Positions 55,274-64,000 of a stretch of DNA of 64,000 bases are shown here, piece after piece. Under the pieces are notes generated by a model, which saw only the letters and a list, made by a program, of their open reading frames with translations, was not told the origin of the DNA and did not search any database. The DNA comes from Calamus simplicifolius (Eukaryota > Streptophyta > Magnoliopsida > Arecales > Arecaceae), in NCBI GenBank assembly GCA_900491605.1, contig UESW01004771.1:1-64000 (forward strand), read 5' to 3'. Made by a program: the position numbers and the translations under genes. Numbering within the stretch: the first letter of the stretch is position 1; the number at the start of each line of letters is the position of its first letter.

Positions 55274-57357
55274 TGTTGGGAGAGTTAATCCCCGAGGCAT
55301 GCATATTTTAAAATTTGATAACAATTATCAATGCGAAAATTTAAAGATTACATATTAATCTTTCTAACATGCATCAAGATCATATCTTTGCCTTATATTA
55401 TAAGATCGTTTGATCTAAGTATTGCATATAAATTAAATAATTAAGATCATATCTTAATCTTCAAGATGAGAAGTCATACTACTCATCTTGAAGCCTGCCT
55501 TAAGATCTAAGGATCAAATCACTCACCTTAAGAACAGTAGGTAAATCCTTTGTGCTCTGCAGTCGTTCAATCGTCCGGCCTCTAGTATTGTCCACGCGAA
55601 GCCCCCGAATGATCGGATTCCCGGGAGTGCTAGCTCGCGGAAAAATAATTTTGCTGATCTTGAATTCTTCCACTTGAATCTTCCTCCAAGATCCACCAAG
55701 CTTTTGCTAACACTAAAATCACACCAGAATTTTCTGTTCTAACTCTTAGAACTGTAACACTTGGTTCTAACTGTTTAGAATTTTTGATCTCTTTTGATCT
55801 TGTGTTTTTTTATCTGGTGAGGGATGTCCTCTATTTATAGTTTCATATTAGCCAGCCTATTGAATTCTAACATTTAAATTCCGCTGTTTTTGTGAAAACA
55901 AAGAGACATATTAAATTCACACTTATCAATGCATGAAGAGTTGTGTGGAGTGCTCTTCCAAAGAGGCACATTAATTCACACGCTTGTCAATGCACGGAGA
56001 GTTGTGTGGAGTGCTCTTCCAAAGAGGCACCTTTTAGCAAAATTTATTTTTCTTGAACTTGGGAATCATTTGAAGAAGACTAAAAGTTATAAATTAAATT
56101 CTGCATAAGAATTTAATTTCTCATGAGATGAGATTTTAGTTATCTCATCATGCGAGAAAACCTTTTTCACACATGGGGTTTGGATTTTTGGTTTTAAGCT
56201 AATTTGAATTTATTGGATTAAACCAATATAGATCATGATCCTAGCCCAAATCAAATTTGGCTAATCCTGAATCTATTTAAATCCAAATCAAATCTAATTT
56301 CAAATCAATATTTGAAATTGATTAGTCCTTCTAATAGACTTAAACCAAATTGAATCTTATTCACTTGTACTTAATCCAATTGAGATAATTCAATCAATCA
56401 AATTGATTAATTAAATCATATACGATTCTCAATCGTTGATCAGCAAATAGATCATCCTAGGAAACTTCTATGCGTGTGACTCTCTAGGTTCGAACCTAAG
56501 CCGGTAGCATAGAAACAATTTTCTATACTAATCGATGTGCCAATCTAGCAATGGAACCCGACGTCCGGATAGGTCGAAGAGTTGCCGAGCAAACTCCAAG
56601 AACCCTAAGAAACAGTTACCGTATAATTCATCCTCTTGACCATAAATGCTAAGGATGGCTTAAGAGCCTGTTAACTCTAAACAGCAAATCCATAAAGTGA
56701 TTTCAATTTTAGTGATCATGTGACTTTCACATGAAGTGCCTTGGCCAAGGTCTTGCTAAATTGAAACACAAGCATTTCTCCTTTTAACAGGATAGGTCAA
56801 ATTCCATCTTGATCCACAACTGACTACCATAAGTACTTGACTGCACCCAGTAACCTTTCGTAGCTGGATTAGAAATCCAGGTGGTCCGGTACCTAAGTAC
56901 AATGAGTTTCTTGTAAGCCACTGGTTGTGATCTTCAGGTCTGAAGGATACTTATACCTATATCTTCTTGGATTAACTCTTGATAGTAGAGTATCCGGAAA
57001 TGAGTCACGTTCGATGAAATATACTCCTACACTTTCACCTATATGTCATACCAGTGTCTCTATACTCCTTGGTTAAGAGGACAACCAACAAATATGATAT
57101 ACAACGTCCTATAATTGATAGTACTATGGCCCTGTCATAGTATATCATTTGGTCGCGAACTCTTTTAAGGACCTTCAAAGATAAATCCTCCTTTATCGTG
57201 AAGGAAGATCCTGAGGGCTTCATTACTATTAGGAGTTTTAAGAAGATGTTCTTGTAATGAATAAACTGCCAAATAACTTTTATTAATATATCAATTTATA
57301 TACAATTTACATCAGCATAATCATCAAATAATTGGCTTTATGATACAATTCCCAACA
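55274..57357 (-). repeat. LTR-C of the Copia array
   Basis: 2084 bp, same ends as LTR-B and nearly identical to it. The length difference of 125 bp is accounted for by two fewer copies of the 62 bp minisatellite (about 55905-56032 here). It is the 5' LTR for Copia-4. Confidence 0.93.
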
Positions 57358-57455
57358 GTTATATCAATTGCAATTACTTTTCCTCATGTGCAATTAACTA
57401 GATACCAATAAATTAAACTTATGTGATTTAATGCATATACAAAAGCTAAATATTT

Positions 57456-57526
57456 CTCCCCCCTTTTTTAATTTATATTCAATGCATATACGATTTGCAA
57501 ATACTTACATAATTCTCCCCTTTTTT
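57456..57526 (-). promoter_or_regulatory. Duplicated polypurine tract of the Sirevirus-like element
   Basis: The minus strand has aaaaaggggggag at about 57456-57469 and caaaaaaggggagaatt at about 57513-57527. Each is followed by a similar gcatatac-containing segment, so an approximately 60 bp unit is tandemly duplicated. Polypurine tracts prime plus-strand DNA synthesis next to the 3' LTR. Confidence 0.65.
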
Positions 57527-57765
57527 GTAATCAACAAAAAGGTCAGGAAGTTTTAAGAGAAATAACAAAATTAATAGATACTTCAAAGATCAAAAAGACA
57601 TTCATTAAGTATCAATCATCATTTTTGATAAGTTCATTACATCAAAAGTCAAGCATTACATCATTTTACAAAATGAAACTTTACTACATCAATCATCAAA
57701 CTACACTTCATTACATTAAAACTTCAAACTATACTAATCATCAAAGATACTTCATTACAAGCAAA
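57527..57765 (-). other. Untranslated tail between extra ORF and polypurine tracts
   Basis: A/T-rich, with repeated cattacatca-type words. No coding frame. Confidence 0.6.
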
Positions 57766-59144
57766 TCAAAAATTAGTTCTAATGTGTCTTTGTAGTTCTT
57801 CTACTATTCTTGACATTCCTTCACTTTGAGTCTTGACAAAGGCCTTCAGTCTTTCATCAACAAATACATGCAGAAGCAATCTTATCCTGAAGTTCAGCAT
57901 TACATTTGGAATATGTCTCTGAATCTCCATAGATATCTTTAAGTTCTTCAAAAATGTTCCTGAGATCATTCTTTAAGGATTCTGTGGAGGCTCCAAGAGT
58001 AGATTCAATTTTTCCAACTCTTTCATCCAAAGAATAAAGAGTCTCTCTCAAATTCATAAATTGATTATCTAACTCAGATTTTATCTCTTCCTTGTGAATA
58101 GCAAAAATACCTCTTAGCTGTTCTAACTGAGTATCCGAAAAACCAACAGAAGATAGATCAAAAGCAGAAGGAGCTGGAGGAGCTGGAGGTACATCCTGAC
58201 TTGGCTCTGGTGAGCTCTGTCTCACAGAAGGTCCTACTTCAGAAGGGCTAGGCACAAACGTCTCAGCAGCCCTATCGCCAGAATGCCCTTTTCTCTCCCA
58301 TCTTCCATCTACTTTCACAAAACCCATCCGGTGCACAGTGGCCAAGCTGTAGTAGTCAGTGTGCCTTAGGTTCTTCGAAGGCTCATTATCAGAAATAGCT
58401 ACTCCTTGACTCCTAAAAACTAAGGTTAGGATCATTCCATAAGCCAGTGAAGATCTCTTCTTGCCCCCAGCCTCAGTCATGTACCATATCATCATCCCAG
58501 CAAGATTTATAAGCTGACCAGTCAAGATACTGTCCATAACAATAATGTCTCGTTCTGAGACATACTCAAAATGGCCAGTCTTGGGAAATAAAATCCTACT
58601 GCAGATGTTATGTAATAGCCTTAGCTCAAGTGGCAATAGGTTTGCCCTAACCTCTTCAAATTCAGAAATTTCTCTTCCTAACATTCTTGACAATGCAGCT
58701 GATCTCTCACTATGAATATTTTCAGCAAATCCAATAACATGAATATTTAACAGATTTCCTAAAATATGGAAGGTAAGATGAATCATCTTTCCTCTTACAG
58801 AACTAACGATCCCACCATCTCCTCTAGCTAAATTCAGATAAATTCTTTAACAAGTGCTGGATAAGTGGGTACATCCAAAGAACAGACTCTATCCCAACCA
58901 AGTTCCTTGATTTGTCTTCCAATGTCAAAACCCTCGGAATCGAAGAAATCAAAATCTACTTTTCTACCCATTGTAATAACTCGCCCAGCTAAAGTATCTA
59001 CCTATGGAGATGAGGGGCCAGGATTATCTGATGGTGTTGATGAGGAATCATCACTCGGAGTGGGTTCACGGACTGGATGCCTCGCCGTACGTTTCCTCGT
59101 AACAACGGAGCATCAAGAACCGATCCCCTACGCTTAGGTGCCAT
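57766..59144 (-). pseudogene. Extra ORF downstream of pol in the Sirevirus-like element (env-position, unknown function)
   Basis: Read on the minus strand, it starts at an ATG at 59142-59144 (MAPKRRGSVLDAP, basic). It then shifts frame, hits a TAG near 58999, and continues with GRKVDFDFFDSEGFDIGRQI and SLDVPTYPALVKEF. After another break near 58835 comes a 309-residue open segment (57857-58786) with IHLTFHILGNLLNIHVIGFA, a Pro/Ser-rich hinge (SSPEPSQDVPPAPPAPSAFD) and a C-terminal amphipathic, probably coiled-coil part (LRETLYSLDERVGKIESTLG). A last frameshift leads to VDERLKAFVKTQSEGMSRIV ending at 57766. The PTYPALVKEF-VRGK region resembles the 'putative plant transposon protein' family as I recall it (Pfam PF20167), which needs checking. 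No strong transmembrane helix or signal peptide is obvious, so envelope function is not supported. Confidence 0.7.
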
Positions 59145-59749
59145 TGAAATCTTTGGGAATGATAGATTTGGGGAGTATTTGGCTTTGGAGGTTTTGAGAG
59201 GGTTTGGAGAAAGTTTGGAAAGGGTTTGGGGAAGATAGAAATGAGAAGTGTCGACTCTGCCCTAATAAAGTTAATTTGGGACCACTAGGTGTCGACTCCC
59301 GCAAAGTCGTGTCGACTCCAAGTCGCTAACACAGTTAGCACCCGAACTGGAGTCGGCTCCACTTATGCGGGTGTCGGCTCCAAGGTTAAAGACCGAGAGC
59401 GACACAGAAGAGGTGTCGACTCCTTAAATTGAGGTGTCGACTCCACTGACAGTTTCAGAGAAAAACAAATAAGTTTCAAACATCCGAAACTTGTCAAAAT
59501 AAGGTCAATAAATTTTTTAAAAAATCATTGGAATATGGAGAATTAAATTGCTTAAATGACTAGATAAATTATCCTTAAAATTATGGAAGAAATCTCAAGA
59601 AATTAACAAAAATCTAGATAGTCATTCCTTAAGGGTTTCAAAATCATTCCAAAGGGTCACAAATCCCTAATTCTCCTCTAAGATAACAAAATCTTTCTTC
59701 ACTCAAAGGTTTTGTAAATATGTCAGCTAATTGTTCTTCAGTACTAACA
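59145..59749 (-). repeat. Spacer with seven TGTCGACTCC-type motifs between pol and the extra ORF
   Basis: Copies lie at 59249, 59290, 59310, 59350 (gagtcggctcc), 59372 (tgtcggctcc), 59414 and 59435, all in one orientation and within about 200 bp. The rest of the spacer (59450-59749) is A/T-rich, without a coding frame. Confidence 0.8.
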
Positions 59750-60515
59750 TAATCAAGACAAATTTCATTATAGCTACATGTTCTCTTATAAAGTGATATC
59801 TAATTTCAATGTGCTTAGTTCTTGAATGTTGGATTGGATTTTAGTTAAATTGATTGCACTTGTATTATCACATCTAATAGGTGTTTTATCAAGTGTTATG
59901 CCATAGTCTTCAAGTTGTCTCTTAATCCAAAGGATTTGAGCACAGCAACTTCCAGCTGCAACATATTCTGCTTCAGCAGTAGATAATGCAACCGAATTTT
60001 GCTTTTTGCTAAACCAAGAGATTAAGTTACTTCCTAAGAATTGACATGCACCACTTGTACTTTTTCTATCTAGTTTACATCCAGCATAATCAGAGTCAGA
60101 ATATGCAATTAAGTTTAGTATTGAGTCTCTAGAATACCATAATCCTTTTTTAGTTCCACTTAGATATCTTAAAATTCTTTTCACAGCAATTAAGTGAAAT
60201 TCTTTAGGTTCAGATTGAAATCTAGCACATAAACAAACAACAAACATAATATCTGGTCTACTAGCTGTTAAGTAAAGTAGAGATCCGATCATACCTCTAT
60301 AATATTTTTGATCAACTGGCTTACCATCTTCATCTTTGTCTAATTTGCATGAGGGACTCATTGGTGTTCCGAGGGGTTTGATTGATTCCATCCCAAACTT
60401 TTTGAGGATTTCCTTTGTGTACTTTGTTTGGTTGATGAAGATTCCTCTCTTTCTTGTTTGATTTGGAGTCCCAAGGAAGAAATTGAGTTCTCCCATCATG
60501 CTCATTCGAATTCAC
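59750..60515 (-). pseudogene. Sirevirus-like RNase H and RT C-terminus
   Basis: 59786-60505 has MSMMGELNFFLG, FINQTKYTKEILKKFGMESI, YRGMIGSLLYLTASRPDIMF, then RNase H motifs AYSDSDYAGCKLDRKSTSGA, ALSTAEAEYVAAGSCCAQI and IRCDNTSAINLTK. A frame change at about 59850 loses the HIEIRHHF-type end, which is in another frame. Confidence 0.92.
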
Positions 60516-61121
60516 CCTGCATTAACTTAGCAAATTCTTGACACAAGAGTTAGTAGCACCGAATACAATATCATCTACATATATTTGTACTACCAATAAA
60601 TCTTTGTCTTTTCTTTTCAAAAATAGTGTTTTATCACATTTCCTCTAGAAAAGTCATTTTCAATTAGAAATTTGCTTAACCTATCATACCAAGCTCTAGG
60701 TGCTTGTTTTAAACCATAAAGTGCTTTGTGCAATTTAAAAACATGATTTGAAAATTCATGATCTTCAAAACCAGATGGTTGTTCAACAAAAACTTCTCAT
60801 TTATAAATCCATTTAAAAATGCACTTTTAACATCCATTTGAAATAAATTGATATGCATATGACATGCAAATGCTAGTAATAATCTAATTGCTCTAATCTA
60901 GCTACAGGTGCAAAAGTTTCATCAAAATCAATTCCTTCTTCTTGATTATATCCTTTTGCAACTAATCTAGCTTTGTTTCTAATTACTATACCATTTTCAT
61001 CTAATTTATTTCTAAATACCCATTTTGATCCTATAACAGAATGATCTTTAGGTCTATCTATAAGGGTCCAGACATTATTCCTAGTAAATTGATTTAATTC
61101 TCTTGCATAGCTAACATCCAA
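60516..61121 (-). pseudogene. Sirevirus-like reverse transcriptase N-terminal and catalytic part
   Basis: 60873-61121 has NNVWTLIDRPKDHSVIGSKW and KARLVAKGYNQEEGIDFDET. 60700-60870 holds the QMDVKSAFLNGF-like and YGLKQAPRAWYD-like motifs in broken frames. 60545-60590 gives VVQIYVDDIVFGATN with YVDD intact. At least four frame changes. Confidence 0.88.
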
Positions 61122-62223
61122 TTATTATCTTTTTCAGCTTCTTCAATATTTTAGGTTCAATTTGAGATACAAATGCAAGATGATTATTGATGTTTCTCAT
61201 TGATGATCTAGTTCTTACTCCTTGAGATGGATCACCTATAATTAATTCCTTTGGATGACCATAGGTATATCTCCAATCTCTAGGAAGATCTACATCATTA
61301 TGATTAGCATCAACAACATCAACACTAGGAGAATCATCATCTTTAGCTTCTTGTTCATGATCTGAAGATACATCAATATTAATTTTTCAATATCTCTTCA
61401 AGTAAATTTGTATCTTCCTCATCATCAATTTTTCCTGAACTCGATGCTAAAGATTCATCAAAAACTACATGAATAGATTCTTCTACAATTAAGTTTCTCT
61501 TGTTAAACACTCTATAGGCTTTACTAGATGTTGAATATCCTAAGAATATGCCTTCATCTGATTTTGCATCAAATTTTCAAGATTATCTTTACCATTATTA
61601 TGAATAAAACATTTACAACCAAATGCATGAAAGTAACTAATGTTTGGTTTTCTATTGTTCCATAGTTCATAAGGAGTTTTTTTAAGGATTGGCCTAATTA
61701 AAGCTCTATTAAGAATGTAACATGCCGTGTTTATAGCTTCCGCCCAAAGTACTTTAGGAGTTGGCTTTCACATAGCATGGTACGGGCCATGTCTTCTAAG
61801 GTTCTATTCTTTCTTTCTACAACTCCATTTTGTTGTGGTGTCCTAGGTGCAGAAAATTATGATGAATGCCATTTTTAATGCAAAAGTTTTCAAATAAATG
61901 ATTTTCAATTCTGTGTCCATGATCACTTCTAAGAGACACTATGGTGTTTTTTTCTCATTTGTGACCTTCTTGAAGAATTTCAGAAATATTGGAAAGGTCT
62001 CATCTTTATGAGCTAAAAACAATACCCAAGTGTATCTAGAATAATCATCTACAATCACAAGACCATATTTCTTTCCTCCTAGACTAGTGGTTCTAGTAGG
62101 TCCAAAAGATCCATGTGAAGTAGTTCAAGTGGCCTAGAAGTGGAAACAATGTTTTTAGTTTTGAAAGAGTTTCTAGTTTGTTTTCCAAATTGACATGCAT
62201 CACAAATTTGTTATTTTTAAAAT
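61122..62223 (-). pseudogene. Sirevirus-like integrase and linker, heavily frame-broken
   Basis: Minus-strand pieces in several frames include the RNRTLEDMARTML-like segment (about 61770-61830), APRTPQQNGVVERK-like context with the catalytic Glu (about 61815-61855) and TSLGGKKYGLVIVDDYSRYT-like context (about 62040-62095). 61130-61560 is the acidic, variable linker. No piece exceeds about 60 codons, so this is a badly decayed integrase. Confidence 0.75.
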
Positions 62224-62852
62224 CTAATTGTGGAAGCCTTTTACTAAATCCATTCTAATTAATTTTGAAATTAGGTGTGTGCTTGCATGACCTAATCTAC
62301 GATGCCACAACCATCCAATCTCATTCATATTAGCATTATTAGCAACTAAGCAATGATTACTAGTAGACAAATTGTCTAAATCAATCAAGTACACATTGCC
62401 ATTTCTATTTCCAATAAATACAATGCTATTATCAATGGGATTAGAAACAGTGCAAATAGAAGCTTCAAATGATACTTTGAAACCTTTATCACACAATTGA
62501 CTAATACTAATTAGATTATGCTTTAAACCATTAACATATAAGACATTTTCAATAAATGTGGAGGGAGTTATTTGAATTTTACCAAACCCCATGATTGGCC
62601 TTTGCCATTGTCACCAAACGTAACAACTCCTCCTCTTTTGCTTTCAAGGGTGATGAATTGATCATTGTCACCCGTCATGTGTCTTGAGCAGCCACTATCA
62701 AGATACCACTTTCGCTTTGATCTTTTGGCCGCAAGACACTCCTGCAAATAATCAAATCTTATATTTAGGTACCCAAGCCTTCTTGGGTCCTTCATGGTTA
62801 GTAGCAAAAAAAGATTGTTCCTTTTGGAACCCATATTTTCTTCCTTTAACAT
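62224..62852 (-). pseudogene. Sirevirus-like protease and GAG-pre-integrase
   Basis: 62568-62852 has KWYLDSGCSRHMTGDNDQFI (D-S-G) and GVVTFGDNGKGQ. 62224-62592 follows in another frame with VLYVNGLKHNLISISQLCDK and WLWHRRLGHASTHLISKLIR, the pre-integrase zinc region. One frameshift near 62570-62590 separates them. Confidence 0.9.
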
Positions 62853-64000
62853 TTAATTTTTTGTTACTTTTTCTTGCATTACATTCATAAGATTTATGGC
62901 CTTTCTTGTTGCAATTGTAACATGTAACATCATTTGTTTTCTTAACAAAGAAATTTTTACAACTTTTTGTTTCATGTTTGGTCTATATCCTAATCCAGCT
63001 CTATCAAAAACAGCCCGTTGATTACTTAAAAGTAAGTTCAGTTTTTCAGAGCTATATGTAAATTTATCAACTATGTTCTTGTATTTTTCAACTTCTTTCT
63101 TTAAGTTAAGGTTTTCATTCATGATTGATTCTTTTTCTTTTAGAAATCTCTCCTTTGCATCTTTTAAATCATTAACTTCAAGTGTTAATTTATTTTTCTC
63201 TTTACACAGATTTGAGTTTTCACTTTTCAAAAATTTATTTTTCTTTTTCAAATTTTAAAATCATTGACTAATTCATTGAAAGCTCCATATAATTCATCAA
63301 ATGTAAAGTCATCATTGAGGGTTTCGGTATTTACCTCGTCATCGTTGTTTGCCATGAAGCAAATGTTTGCAATTTCTTTTTGTTCCTCCTCGAAAGAGGA
63401 TTCTTCGCTATCACTCCATGTTGCAACATAAGCTTTCTTCTTCTTCTTGTAGGCTTTCTTCAATTGAGGACAGTCATATCTGAAATGCCCGGTTTCTTGC
63501 ACTCATAACATATTAAGGGGTCTTTCTCTTTTTCTTTGTCCTTATCCTTCTCTTTTTCTTTCTCTTCTTCATTTTTGTTCCATATCTCTTCTTATGGAAG
63601 GGTCTTCTTCTTTGCATGAACCTTTTGAATTTCTTTGCAAGGAGTGCAGTCTCCTCATCATCATCACCATCACACTTTCTGCAGCCTTAAGAGCAATAGT
63701 TTTCTTCTTTTTGACTTCTTCCTCTTGATGTTGTTTCATAGTCAGCTCATGAGTCATTAAGGATCCAAGTAGCTCCTCCAAAGGTAAAACATTTAAATCC
63801 TTGGCTTCTTGGATTGCAGTCACTTTCGCTTCCCATGATCTTGGAAGTGACCTAAGAATTTTGCGCACAAGTTAGAATTAGTATAAGTCTTACCAAGACT
63901 TTTCAAACATTTACAATATCAGTGAATCTTGTGTACATGCATGTAATAGTTTCAGTTTGTTCCATGCTAAATAGTTCATATTTATGCACCAAAATATTAA
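62853..64000 (-). pseudogene. Sirevirus-like gag (partial, continues past the window)
   Basis: 63569-63868 has MRKILRSLPRSWEAKVTAIQ and DLNVLPLEELLGSLMTHELT (capsid C-terminal part). A knuckle CYECKKPGHFRYDC straddles a 1 bp frameshift near 63495. 63248-63502 then gives ATWSDSEESSFEEEQKEIAN. 62853-63251 is a lysine/glutamate/asparagine-rich coiled coil (LTLEVNDLKDAKERFLKEKE). A second knuckle, CYNCNKKGHKSYEC, follows at about 62870-62930 in another frame. Two knuckles and a long coiled coil fit Sirevirus gag. The capsid N-terminus is outside. Confidence 0.9.

Larger units (their letters stand above)
32969..57357 (-). mobile_element. Tandem Copia array: LTR-A / Copia-3 / LTR-B / Copia-4 / LTR-C
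   Basis: Three LTRs of one family, each running from tgttggga to a ccaaca-type end (the end is cccacaa-like in LTR-A) on the plus strand, bracket two nearly identical internal regions, all read on the minus strand. LTR-B is bordered by a primer-binding-site side on the left and a polypurine tract side on the right, so it serves both units. The outer flanks (accag before 32969, gttat after 57357) do not form a target duplication. LTR-A carries a 6.8 kb Tekay-like insertion. Confidence 0.93.
57358..64000 (-). mobile_element. Sirevirus-like Copia element, 3' part; runs off the right edge
   Basis: On the minus strand: gag with two CCHC knuckles, D-S-G protease, integrase, RT with YVDD, RNase H, then a motif-repeat field, an extra ORF, and two polypurine tracts. 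The gag motif DLNVLPLEELLGSLMTHELT and protease WYLDSGCSRHMTGD are, by recollection, typical of the SIRE/Maximus (Sirevirus) lineage. An ORF after pol and multiple polypurine tracts are also known for Sireviruses. Frames are broken in many places. The 3' LTR is not seen because the Copia array abuts at 57357. Confidence 0.85.

Overview
This window is plant nuclear DNA of the repeat-rich, heterochromatic kind. I see no intact host gene. The only host gene sequence is a broken plant mitochondrial phosphate carrier whose plant-type exon boundaries are still readable. The rest is LTR retrotransposons (Ty1/Copia and Ty3/Gypsy), a large CACTA (En/Spm) DNA transposon and tandem repeats. The mix of Athila-like, Tekay/Del-like and Sirevirus-like elements points to a large angiosperm genome. 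A monocot such as a palm would fit, but the sequence alone does not settle the species.

Layout. 1-4008: minus-strand Copia remnant (Copia-1) entering from the left edge. 4009-about 10510: plus-strand CACTA element with a CACTA terminus, three different tandem-repeat fields, a recognisable promoter with untranslated first exon, and the last three exons of its TNP2-type transposase; the catalytic part and the right terminus are missing. 10610-14778: minus-strand mitochondrial phosphate carrier pseudogene, followed by a single N and a 1.5 kb near-copy of its own intron (14780-16273). 18061-21794 plus 31445-31682: minus-strand Copia-2, split inside gag by a complete minus-strand Athila-like Gypsy element (21800-31444) with equal-length 1286 bp LTRs and an AAGAT target duplication.

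32969-57357 is an array of three LTRs and two internal regions of one Copia family (LTR-A, Copia-3, LTR-B, Copia-4, LTR-C, all minus strand); neighbouring units share the middle LTR. LTR-A is itself split by a plus-strand Tekay/Del-like Gypsy element (34409-41228) with about 3 kb LTRs that has lost almost all its internal coding sequence. 57358-64000 is the 3' part of a minus-strand Sirevirus-like Copia element with duplicated polypurine tracts, an extra ORF downstream of pol, and a field of repeated TGTCGACTCC motifs between pol and that ORF; it runs off the right edge.

No two genes here form a working pathway. The window is a record of nested insertion: Athila into Copia-2, Tekay into LTR-A, and CACTA next to the carrier pseudogene. 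The points most worth a second look are the three-LTR Copia array with a mosaic left LTR, the Sirevirus extra ORF with its repeat field, the CACTA element's repeat architecture and preserved promoter, and the N-linked duplication that may be an assembly artefact. I did not find a convincing new biological system beyond these mobile-element structures.
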